Of a DNA stretch of 16,441 nt, positions 1-6,257 are shown piece after piece. Source of the stretch: Flavihumibacter sp. UBA7668 (GTDB lineage Bacteria > Bacteroidota > Bacteroidia > Chitinophagales > Chitinophagaceae); NCBI RefSeq assembly GCF_002483205.1, contig NZ_DLHM01000007.1:1116884-1133324 (forward strand), in the 5' to 3' direction. Within the stretch, counting starts at the first letter, position 1. Each line of letters starts with the position of its first letter. A program made the translations under genes and the position numbers. The notes beneath the pieces are model-generated. The model was not told where the DNA came from, made no database searches, and worked only from the letters and a program-made list of their open reading frames with translations.

Positions 1-23
1 GGTGAAAGGTGAGAGGTGAAAGG
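1..23. repeat. Heptamer array (GGTGAAA/GGTGAGA) abutting the meaB stop
   Basis: Three exact-register heptamers (GGTGAAA, GGTGAGA, GGTGAAA) plus two more bases run up to the stop codon of the minus-strand gene at 24. The same heptamer family builds the palindrome at 7082-7216, so this is a second copy, probably continuing to the left of the window. No function can be read from it. Confidence 0.8.
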
Positions 24-926
24 TTAGGTCCTGAATTGCTGGACGAACTGATACAAATTAAACGCATGACGATCTTGTAAATCTTCGATCGCTTCTTTTA
101 AACGCTGTTTATTGACATCTTTCATCCGATTGCGTTCAATCAGGTGATAAGCTCTTTCGGCCAGCAACCAGGCCCGCTTGTCAGATACTTCATGACGGGC
201 CAGATGGTCTTCTATTGCCTGAAGCCAATCGGTTATTCCTGCCTTTTGGGAGGCAATCGTTTTTATTACCGGTACTTCTGCGCTGGCTCTGCTAAAACTT
301 GGCGCAAGCATCGAACGCAGGTTTCTGATAAACAAATCGGCATCCGGTCGATCTGATTTATTGACAATAAAAATGTCGGCAATTTCCATTAGTCCGGCTT
401 TCATTGTTTGAATTTCATCACCTGCTTCGGGCACCAGTACAACCGTAGTGCAATCCGCCAGCCCAACTATTTCTATCTCACTTTGTCCAACCCCAACCGT
501 TTCAACCAGGATATAATCGAAGGGCGTGACTTTCAACAATTCAGTGATTTCAATGATATGCGGATGTAATCCCCCAAGAGAGCCGCGCGTTGCAAGAGAT
601 CGGATAAAAACGGAAGGATGGTTGTACCAGTTACTCATCCGGATACGGTCGCCCAGAAGTGCACCGAGATTGAATGGAGAAGAGGGGTCAACACATAGAA
701 TTGCAACTGATTTTTTCTGACGGATCAGCTCTCCGATCAATGCATCAACCAGAGTGGATTTTCCAGCACCAGGAGGTCCGGTAATACCAATTATGGGAGT
801 GGTATGATGCGGTAATGCCGTCAGTAACTCTTCATAGCCCGGAACCTCATTTTCAATCAGTGAAATGGAACGAGCTATGCTTTTGACATCACCATGTAAA
901 ATTTTTGACAATAATTGGTCCCACAT
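24..926 (-). CDS. meaB: Methylmalonyl-CoA mutase-associated GTPase MeaB (ArgK family)
   Basis: This is a 300-residue G3E-type P-loop GTPase. MeaB couples GTP hydrolysis to gating of adenosylcobalamin delivery to, and protection of, methylmalonyl-CoA mutase in cytoplasmic propionate/succinyl-CoA metabolism. Visible motifs are Walker A GPPGAGKS (about residues 50-57), DPSS (80-83), GDRIRM (92-97), RGSLGG (114-119), the switch-like ETVGVGQSE (142-150) and the guanine-specificity motif NKSD (189-192). The C-terminal helical part fits the family's dimerisation arm. The length is close to that usual for the family. The ATG at 926 gives MWDQLLSKIL, and no better start is apparent. The gene is divergent from the LON-domain gene, with about 70 bp between the two starts. 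The mutase subunits are not in the window, so the partner is inferred from the family. The stop codon abuts a heptamer repeat. Confidence 0.95.
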   Translation of the reverse strand: MWDQLLSKILHGDVKSIARSISLIENEVPGYEELLTALPHHTTPIIGITGPPGAGKSTLVDALIGELIRQKKSVAILCVDPSSPFNLGALLGDRIRMSNWYNHPSVFIRSLATRGSLGGLHPHIIEITELLKVTPFDYILVETVGVGQSEIEIVGLADCTTVVLVPEAGDEIQTMKAGLMEIADIFIVNKSDRPDADLFIRNLRSMLAPSFSRASAEVPVIKTIASQKAGITDWLQAIEDHLARHEVSDKRAWLLAERAYHLIERNRMKDVNKQRLKEAIEDLQDRHAFNLYQFVQQFRT

Positions 927-995
927 GCAATGAAGTTATATAATCCTGAAGAACATGATTGCGCATTTGTTCTTAATATTGTTTGGACAAATACC

Positions 996-1640
996 ATGAC
1001 CAATTTTGTTCCCATATTTCCATTAGGCATTGTTGTTTATCCGGGTGAACAATTAAACCTGCATATTTTCGAACCCCGCTATAAACAACTGATCAGCGAA
1101 TGTGTTGCTGAAAAAAAGTTGTTTGGCATTCCGACCGTTTTGGAAAATAAACTGGGCGAATGGGGAACCCTGGTCAGAATCAAATCTGTCAGCAAAGTCT
1201 ATGATAACGGAGAAATGGATATCGAAACAGAAGGCATTTCAATTTTCAAGGTGCTGGAAGTGGTAAAAAGTATTCCTGATAAATTATACAGTGGGGCTAT
1301 CGTTCATTATCCAAAAAATATTGAAGGAAGAGGAAATGCGGAACTCATGCAAAAACTTATCAGCAGCATCCGCGATCTGCACAAATTGCTCAAGCTTGAT
1401 AAGGCATTTAAAAAACCGGATGAACTATTGATCAGTTATGATATTGCCCATCATGCCGGATTATCTCTTCAGGAAGAATATGAGTTACTGGGTTTGATGC
1501 ACGAACTCCAGCGGCAGGAATACCTGAAACGCCATCTTGCGAAAGTGCTGCCTGTTCTGGCCGAAATGGAGCAATTGAAGGAAAAAGTCAAGCTCAACGG
1601 CCATTTTAAAAACCTATCTTCGCTCGATTTTGAACTGTAA
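996..1640 (+). CDS. Stand-alone LON substrate-binding (N-terminal) domain protein
   Basis: Starting at the ATG at 996, this is a 214-residue protein beginning MTNFVPIFPLGIVVYPGE, with LNLHIFEPRYKQL about 20 residues in. This is the hallmark of the Lon protease N-terminal substrate-binding domain (PUA-like fold followed by a helical part). There is no AAA+ ATPase or Ser-Lys protease domain, so it is a stand-alone LON-domain protein, a common bacterial type whose exact role is poorly defined; substrate or peptide binding is the family-based guess. The reading frame is open upstream to an ATG at 915, but those 27 residues do not resemble the family and would overlap meaB by 12 nt, so I take 996. 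It is the first gene of a tight plus-strand run, and coaX follows after 17 nt. The C-terminal third is charged and helical. Confidence 0.85.
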   Translation: MTNFVPIFPLGIVVYPGEQLNLHIFEPRYKQLISECVAEKKLFGIPTVLENKLGEWGTLVRIKSVSKVYDNGEMDIETEGISIFKVLEVVKSIPDKLYSGAIVHYPKNIEGRGNAELMQKLISSIRDLHKLLKLDKAFKKPDELLISYDIAHHAGLSLQEEYELLGLMHELQRQEYLKRHLAKVLPVLAEMEQLKEKVKLNGHFKNLSSLDFEL

Positions 1641-1657
1641 ATCAAGCGAATCCCAGT

Positions 1658-2383
1658 ATGGCTTCCACAACGCTCTGTTTTGATTTTGGAAATACCCGCC
1701 AGAAAATGGCAGTTTTCAGCGATGGTCATCTTACCGGAATCCATCTGATTGAAAGCATTGAACCGGCTGCCATAGCTGCCATACTGGAAGCGTTACGTCC
1801 GGATAAAACCATTCTTTCCTCCGTAATGAACCATCCTCCCGAGTTGGAAACCCTGCTGGAGGAAAGATCAGATTTTCATAAACTATCCCACCTGACCCGG
1901 CTCCCTTTCACAACTCCGGTAGGTAAACCGGAGACAATTGGCGCGGACCGGCTGGCCCTGGTGGCTGCATCCGTTAACCTGTTTCCCGGTAAAAACAACC
2001 TGGCCATTGCCCTGGGTACAGCCATAACCTACAATTTTGTCAACCGGAATCATGAATTTCTGGGGGGCGGTATTTCGCCGGGTATGGAAATGCGTTTCCG
2101 CAGCCTGAAAGACTATACAGCCCTGCTGCCCCTGGTTAAAGAAGACTGGAATTTCCCCCTGGTAGGCTATGATACCGTTACAAATATTACCAGCGGGGTT
2201 ATTTTGGGGATGGCTAAGGAAATCGATGGTTTTATCGATGCTTATAAGGAACGGTACGGGAACTTTAACGTGCTGTTAACCGGGGGTAATTCAGGCTATT
2301 TTGTCCCCCACTTAAAAAACAAGATATTTGCCGACCAGAATTTAATATTTAAAGGACTGTATGCGATCAGTGAGTGTAATTAA
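1658..2383 (+). CDS. coaX: Type III pantothenate kinase
   Basis: This 241-residue ASKHA-fold enzyme phosphorylates pantothenate with ATP, the first committed step of coenzyme A synthesis in the cytoplasm. Motifs include the N-terminal phosphate loop DFGNTR (residues 9-14), GADRLA (95-100, holding the expected catalytic Asp97), GTAIT (120-124), GGGISPG (136-142), and the C-terminal GYDTVTNITSGV and LLTGGNSGYF blocks. One oddity: the family pattern is close to D-x-GTA-x-T-x-D, but here both aspartate positions differ (Ala118 and Asn126). This may be a lineage variant or may alter metal or cation binding. The gene starts 17 nt after the LON-domain gene and its end overlaps the next gene by 23 nt, which suggests translational coupling. 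The family assignment is firm. Full activity is inferred. Confidence 0.92.
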   Translation: MASTTLCFDFGNTRQKMAVFSDGHLTGIHLIESIEPAAIAAILEALRPDKTILSSVMNHPPELETLLEERSDFHKLSHLTRLPFTTPVGKPETIGADRLALVAASVNLFPGKNNLAIALGTAITYNFVNRNHEFLGGGISPGMEMRFRSLKDYTALLPLVKEDWNFPLVGYDTVTNITSGVILGMAKEIDGFIDAYKERYGNFNVLLTGGNSGYFVPHLKNKIFADQNLIFKGLYAISECN

Positions 2384-3731
2384 ACAACCAATAGCCCAAC
2401 TGCTTTTAACCGTACTGCTGTTTTGTGGGATGGTAACCAATGCCCAGGAAAACTCGCCGTACTCCCGTTATGGTTGGGGTAACCTGGTGCCTTCCACCCC
2501 GATCGTTACCAGGGGAATGGGTGGGATCACCACCGGATATGTTGACTACGATGAACGGTTCGATATTAAGCAGGGTGTTCCCAGATACCTGAAACCTCAG
2601 GCTATCAATTTTATGAACCCGGCCTCCTATGCCCGATTAAGGACAACTTCCTTTGATCTCGGTTTTGAAGTGGAAAATCAGGTTTTACAGGAGCAAAATG
2701 TAATTGAGAAGTACAAAGCGAGCTTTGCCAATATCTCTTATCTGCAATTGGGGGTTCCCCTGAGCAGAAAACGTAATTTCTCCATGGTGGTGGGTTTACG
2801 TCCGATAAGCCGGATTAATTACCAGATTCAGGCTTTTGCCCGTGAACTCAATCCGGAAACCGGTGCAAGTATTGATTCTACCCTGACCCTGTACGAAGGG
2901 AAAGGTGGCTCCTACCAGGCATTCCTTGGACTGGGTAAGGGTTTCGGTAATTTCAGTATCGGAGCCAATGTGGGCTATTATTTTGGTACCAAGGATTTTG
3001 GCACCCGGAAATCATTCATCAACGACAGCGTGGTGTATTATAAAGGGAACTACCAGACCAAAATCAATTTTGGGGGAGTGTCTTTTAATACAGGAATCCA
3101 ATACCGTGCTAAACTAAGTAAGGATATCCGGCTGGTTTTGGGTGCTACTGCTACTTTTTCCAGTGAATATAATGCCAATAAGGATATTACCCGGGAAACA
3201 TTTGAGTATGATCAATCGGGCGGCACTTTTATCCGGGACAGTATTTACACAGAAGAAGGGGTGGCCGGTACAGTTGTTTTCCCCGCAACGTATTCTGGCG
3301 GATTTACTTTCGAGCGACTGGATAAATGGATGATTGGTGCAGAGTATTCCTCTACCTCCTGGGATGATTTTCGGCTGTATGATGCCAAAGATTCAGTAGG
3401 GTCATCCTATAAATTCAGAGTAGGCGGACATTTCATTCCCAATGCATTTGGATCCAATTATTGGGGTCGGGTAACCTATCGGGTGGGTTTCAACTATGGT
3501 ACGGACTATATCCGCTATGCAGGTGAAGAGCTGAAACAATATACGGTTACTGCAGGATTTGGCTTCCCCATCCGCCCTAACCGTTTCAGTAATCAATACA
3601 CGAATCTTAATCTTGGCCTTGAATTTGGCAGGAGAGGAACTCCAGAAACCCGTTTACAGGAAAATATGTTCCGGCTTTCTCTTGGGGTAACCTTAAGTGA
3701 TCTTTGGTTCGTGAAACGTAAGTATGACTAA
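2361..3731 (+). CDS. Outer-membrane beta-barrel protein (coaX-lptC cluster)
   Basis: This is a 456-residue exported protein. Residues 1-28 form a signal peptide (a basic start, then a hydrophobic LLLTVLLF stretch ending TNAQ), and the mature protein begins ENSPYSRYGWG, a start typical of a Bacteroidota outer-membrane protein family. The rest alternates polar and aromatic residues with many Gly and Tyr, ending in short amphipathic strands (LGLEFGRRG, FRLSLGVTLSDLWF), as expected of a beta-barrel. The first Met at 2361 gives a good signal peptide directly, so the 23-nt overlap with coaX is probably real. lptC overlaps the other end by 8 nt. A coaX / barrel / lptC order is, to my knowledge, recurrent in this phylum, hinting at a role tied to LPS or the outer membrane. 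No substrate can be named. Confidence 0.85.
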   Translation: MRSVSVIKQPIAQLLLTVLLFCGMVTNAQENSPYSRYGWGNLVPSTPIVTRGMGGITTGYVDYDERFDIKQGVPRYLKPQAINFMNPASYARLRTTSFDLGFEVENQVLQEQNVIEKYKASFANISYLQLGVPLSRKRNFSMVVGLRPISRINYQIQAFARELNPETGASIDSTLTLYEGKGGSYQAFLGLGKGFGNFSIGANVGYYFGTKDFGTRKSFINDSVVYYKGNYQTKINFGGVSFNTGIQYRAKLSKDIRLVLGATATFSSEYNANKDITRETFEYDQSGGTFIRDSIYTEEGVAGTVVFPATYSGGFTFERLDKWMIGAEYSSTSWDDFRLYDAKDSVGSSYKFRVGGHFIPNAFGSNYWGRVTYRVGFNYGTDYIRYAGEELKQYTVTAGFGFPIRPNRFSNQYTNLNLGLEFGRRGTPETRLQENMFRLSLGVTLSDLWFVKRKYD

Positions 3732-4386
3732 GTTTTTCCACTATATTTTGAATTCAAAAATAACAGCACTGCTAGGGTGCTGTATTTTTTTTGCCCTGCT
3801 CCTGACAGCTTGTGAGAATACGCAGGAAGAAATAAATGCGCTTTCTAAAAAAAGAATCGCTGTTGAAGAGGCCAAATTCATAGAAAGTTATCTTAGTCAG
3901 GGTGGTAAAATGAAAGCGCGCCTGACAGCTCCGGTTATGAACCGGTATCAGACGGATTCACCTTATATTGAATTTCCCAACAGCCTGCATGTTGATTTTT
4001 TCAATGACAGCCTGAAAGTGGAAAGCCAGCTAAATGCAAAATATGGTCGCTATCGCGAAACAGAACAGCGGGTTTTTCTTCGCGATAGTGTGGTGGTCTT
4101 CAATCTGAAAAAAGATACCCTCAAAAGCCAGGAACTCTGGTGGGACCAGAATAAGGAAATTTTCTATACCGATAAGGATGTTGAAATCCATCAGCCCGAC
4201 AAAATCATTTATGGTAAAGGACTGGAGGCTGATCAGTCCTTCAATTGGTACCTTATCAAACAGATCACCGGCCAGGTGCAGGTTCCAAAAGGAGGGTTTG
4301 GTCCGGCAATTGCTACCGATTCAACAGGGGTGACGGGCACTGATTCAAGTGGTGTTTCTGGAAAAGATAGCTTGAAAATCAATTAA
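3724..4386 (+). CDS. lptC: LPS export ABC transporter periplasmic lipoprotein LptC
   Basis: This 220-residue protein has a type II signal peptide: a hydrophobic segment, then the lipobox LTAC with Cys30 as the lipidation site. Residues of about 45-190 form the LptC/OstA-like beta-jellyroll region (G-K-M-K-A-R-L-T-A-P followed by repeated short strands such as YIEFPNSLHVDFFND and VFLRDSVVVFNLKKD). LptC links the inner-membrane LptBFG transporter to the periplasmic LPS bridge. The usual N-terminal transmembrane anchor seems to be replaced by a lipid anchor, as is common in Bacteroidota. The C-terminal tail is low complexity: an eight-residue unit, TDSTGVTG then TDSSGVSG, at 198-213. The gene overlaps the barrel-protein gene by 8 nt, and the aldo/keto reductase starts 2 nt after its stop. 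Confidence 0.88.
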   Translation: MTKFFHYILNSKITALLGCCIFFALLLTACENTQEEINALSKKRIAVEEAKFIESYLSQGGKMKARLTAPVMNRYQTDSPYIEFPNSLHVDFFNDSLKVESQLNAKYGRYRETEQRVFLRDSVVVFNLKKDTLKSQELWWDQNKEIFYTDKDVEIHQPDKIIYGKGLEADQSFNWYLIKQITGQVQVPKGGFGPAIATDSTGVTGTDSSGVSGKDSLKIN

Positions 4387-4388
4387 TT

Positions 4389-5375
4389 ATGATATATCGT
4401 CGAATGGGCAAAACTGGCCTTCAGCTCAGCGTACTCAGTTTCGGGAGTTGGGTAAGTTTCCATAAACAAATTGGTGATTCCATGGCGGATGAACTGATGG
4501 GCCTGGCTTATGACCAGGGGATCAATTTCTTTGATAACGCTGAAGGGTATGCCTTGGGTGAAAGTGAGAAAATGATGGGGCGGGTGCTAAAGGCAAAGGC
4601 TTGGGACCGAACTTCCTATGTGTTGTCGAGCAAGGTGTTTTTTGGCTGGAGAAAGGAGAATAAGCCCAACCAAACCGGGTTGAGCCGCAAACATATAGTG
4701 GAAGCCTGTCATGAAGCACTGGAGCGTCTGCAAACAGATTACCTGGATCTTTATTTCTGTCATCGTCCCGATCCGAATGTTCCGGTTGAAGAAGTGGTAT
4801 GGACCATGCACAACCTGATTCAGCAGGGGAAAATCCTTTATTGGGGAACCAGCATGTGGAGTGGTGCTGAAATCATGGAAGCCCATCGCGTAGCGCAACA
4901 ATACCGGTTAATTGGTCCGGTGGTGGAACAGCCCCAGTACAATATGTTTGAACGCATGAAGATGGAGCAGGATTACCTGCCGGTATTCCGAAATGTTGGA
5001 ATGGGTACTACTATCTGGAGCCCGCTGGCAGCCGGATTTCTGACGGGAAAATACCTGGCTGGTATTCCGGAAGGAAGTCGTCTTGGTTTGGAAGGGTTCG
5101 AATGGCTGAAAGACCGCTGGATGCAGGAAGACAAAATTCTGAAACTCAAAGAATTAAATGCGCTTGCAGGGGAAATCGGGGTTTCTATGGGGAACCTTGC
5201 GATTGCCTGGACTATCCGCAATCCGTATACCACCACCGCAATATTGGGTGCAACGAAACAGGAACAACTGACCGATAATCTGAAATCGCTGGATGTTCTT
5301 CCTCTGCTTACAGACTCTGTTTGCGATCGTATTGATCAAATCCTCGGTAACAAACCCTACCTCAACCTCGCTTAA
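4389..5375 (+). CDS. Aldo/keto reductase, Kv-beta-like (AKR6-type)
   Basis: This 328-residue TIM-barrel oxidoreductase would use NADPH to reduce aldehydes or ketones in the cytoplasm. The catalytic tetrad is visible: Asp49 (INFFDNAEGY), Tyr54, Lys82 (LSSKVFFG) and His125 (LYFCHRPDPN). YLDLYFCHRPDP, GKILYWGTSMWS and the cofactor-binding end AILGATKQEQLTDNL are typical of the voltage-gated K+ channel beta-subunit-like branch (AKR6 and bacterial YghZ-like enzymes). Length is normal. It starts 2 nt after lptC, so it is almost certainly in the same transcript, but nothing in its sequence points to LPS. Its neighbours look like genomic packing rather than a pathway, and the substrate is unknown. 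A perfect hairpin 8 nt after the stop probably ends the operon. Confidence 0.92.
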   Translation: MIYRRMGKTGLQLSVLSFGSWVSFHKQIGDSMADELMGLAYDQGINFFDNAEGYALGESEKMMGRVLKAKAWDRTSYVLSSKVFFGWRKENKPNQTGLSRKHIVEACHEALERLQTDYLDLYFCHRPDPNVPVEEVVWTMHNLIQQGKILYWGTSMWSGAEIMEAHRVAQQYRLIGPVVEQPQYNMFERMKMEQDYLPVFRNVGMGTTIWSPLAAGFLTGKYLAGIPEGSRLGLEGFEWLKDRWMQEDKILKLKELNALAGEIGVSMGNLAIAWTIRNPYTTTAILGATKQEQLTDNLKSLDVLPLLTDSVCDRIDQILGNKPYLNLA

Positions 5376-5382
5376 CTTTTTC

Positions 5383-5408
5383 CACCCGTCGGGTTTACCC
5401 GACGGGTG
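5383..5408 (+). terminator. GC-rich perfect hairpin after the coaX-lptC operon
   Basis: The left arm CACCCGTCGGG (5383-5393) pairs perfectly with 5398-5408 over 11 bp around a TTTA loop. It begins 8 nt after the aldo/keto reductase stop and is followed by the AT-rich ATTATTTA, so it is a likely transcription terminator, though without a clean U run. The CACCCG/CGGGTG ends are shared with the hairpin at 5654-5682, so it may belong to a dispersed hairpin family. Confidence 0.75.
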
Positions 5409-5497
5409 ATTATTTACTCCGCCACCAGGTGTGCCGGAGAATTCTGCTTTTTATAAGCTTAAGGTTCAGTCATCCTTGTGGATTCAAAGCTCTATTA

Positions 5498-5601
5498 ACC
5501 GTTCATGAACCGTCTTTCAACCGTTCATCTACCGTTCACGGACCGTTTTAAAACGGTAGATAAACGGTAGATGAACGGTTCAAGAACGGTAGATGAACGG
5601 T
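5498..5601. repeat. Palindrome of ten 11-bp ACCGTT units (five direct, five inverted)
   Basis: ACCGT occurs at 5498, 5509, 5520, 5531 and 5542, exactly 11 bp apart. The reverse complement ACGGT ends at 5557, 5568, 5579, 5590 and 5601, again exactly 11 bp apart. The two halves meet at TTTT/AAAA (5546-5553) with no spacer. Extended to 5497-5602, the arms are 53 bp each and by my count 44 of 53 positions pair. The most repeated unit is ACCGTTCATCT. In RNA it would be a very long hairpin; in DNA it could be a cruciform or a helically phased set of protein sites. Its function is unknown. Confidence 0.9.
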
Positions 5602-5653
5602 TGATTACTCTACTTTAGCACTAGGTTGAGTCATGTTAAGCTGGAGAAAAGTT

Positions 5654-5682
5654 TCACCCGACCGGTGCCACCGGTCGGGTGA
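5654..5682. repeat. GC-rich perfect hairpin, second copy of the CACCCG family
   Basis: The left arm TCACCCGACCGGT (5654-5666) is exactly complementary to 5670-5682, a 13-bp stem with a three-base GCC loop. No U run follows, so on its own it is not a typical terminator. The first 22 bases match the last 22 bases of the window at 19 positions, and its outer six bases match the hairpin at 5383-5408. Confidence 0.85.
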
Positions 5683-5689
5683 GGGCAAG

Positions 5690-5725
5690 AAAAAACCCGA
5701 TGCAATGGACTGCATCGGGCTTTTT
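5690..5725. terminator. Bidirectional intrinsic terminator
   Basis: Stem CCCGATGCA (5696-5704) pairs with TGCATCGGG (5711-5719) around ATGGAC. It is flanked by six A on the left (5690-5695) and five T on the right (5721-5725), so it would end transcripts from either strand. On the plus strand the nearest upstream gene is the aldo/keto reductase, about 300 bp back. On the minus strand no gene precedes it for over 1.5 kb, so either it serves an unannotated minus-strand RNA or it is a backup for the plus strand. Confidence 0.85.
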
Positions 5726-5730
5726 AATTC

Positions 5731-5783
5731 TTTGTACGTTCAGAACCAACGGGTCTCGGCCATCGATAGGTACAAATTTTTTT
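5731..5783 (+). terminator. Second T-tailed hairpin, possible terminator or small structured RNA
   Basis: TTTGTAC (5731-5737) pairs with GTACAAA (5770-5776), followed directly by seven T (5777-5783). The 32-base loop has its own weak stem (AGAACC with GGGTCT, one mismatch). It lies 5 bp after the T run of the previous terminator. On the minus strand the loop contains an eight-codon frame, ATG GCC GAG ACC CGT TGG TTC TGA (5763 to 5740), which may be chance. It could be a tandem terminator or part of an unannotated small RNA. Confidence 0.45.
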
Positions 5784-5810
5784 CAGGACGTGGTTAATTC
5801 ACTAGGAATT

Positions 5811-6045
5811 GGATAATCAAGATAATGGATTCTAAAAACTTACTACTTTGTCAGATCAACGAAAACAAATCACTTGGTCTTTCTTCGGAACATTGGTTTT
5901 TTCTGGTCTTTCTACCGGATAATTGGATACTTGGTCTTTTTTGGATATTTGTGATGCACTTGGTCTTTCGGCTTTCGCCTTTAGGATAATTGGATACTTG
6001 GTTTTTTTGGATCTTGGATGTCCGATTTACATCGGTCTGGTTTTT
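5811..6045. repeat. T-rich cluster of direct repeats (ACTTGGTCTTT / GGATAATTGGATACTTGGT)
   Basis: The 19-mer GGATAATTGGATACTTGGT occurs twice, at 5917-5935 and 5984-6002, exactly 67 bp apart. The shorter word ACTTGGTCTTT (or ACTTGGTTTTT) starts at 5872, 5929, 5958 and 5996, with looser TGGTCTTT or TGGTTTTT matches near 5903 and 6038. GGATAAT also occurs at 5811. T runs follow nearly every copy, and a small CCGAT-TTAC-ATCGG hairpin at 6022-6035 is followed by TTTTT at 6041-6045. No coding frame runs through it. It looks like a decayed tandem repeat or an untranslated RNA region. Confidence 0.7.
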
Positions 6046-6257
6046 CTAAGGATTTGGGTGATTTGATATCGATCACTGACATAACAAAAGTATAAATCGC
6101 CCCATACCTGCGCAAGAGGGCTATTGCTGAATTTGCAGGCTTCATGATTTACTGGAGAATTAGTAGAACTACGATCGGAATTCTGGTAGAACTCTCCTAA
6201 CTTCCGTTAGTATATTGAAAAACACACAGTTAAACCACATAAAAAGCCCGATTTGTC

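Larger units (their letters stand above)
5376..6257. other. 882-bp gene-free mosaic of repeats and hairpins
   Basis: This is by far the longest non-coding stretch in an otherwise compact window. No convincing coding frame is present on either strand, and I see no tRNA, rRNA or tmRNA hallmarks. In order it holds a GC-rich hairpin at 5383-5408, an 11-bp-unit palindrome at 5498-5601, a second GC-rich hairpin at 5654-5682, a bidirectional terminator at 5690-5725, a T-tailed hairpin at 5731-5783, and a T-rich direct-repeat cluster at 5811-6045. From 6046 to 6257, upstream of the SDR gene, I see only a TAGAACT direct repeat and a weak CTAAC/GTTAG hairpin at 6197-6210. I see no clear promoter. Confidence 0.85.

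Noticed and set aside
915..995. 27-residue extension of the LON-domain protein
   Set aside because: The family begins at about MTNFVPIFPLG. The extension overlaps the start of meaB and has no domain similarity.
5498..5601. CRISPR array
   Set aside because: Units are 11 bp with no unique spacers of 30 bp or so, the second half is inverted, and no cas gene is present.
5690..6060. tRNA, tmRNA, RNase P or 6S RNA gene
   Set aside because: I could not find a CCA end, a T-loop motif, or the conserved core of RNase P or tmRNA on either strand. Only repeats and terminator-like hairpins are visible.
6163..6193. TAGAACT direct repeat upstream of the SDR gene as an operator
   Set aside because: Two 7-bp copies about 22 bp apart in AT-rich DNA are not significant on their own, and no regulator is nearby.
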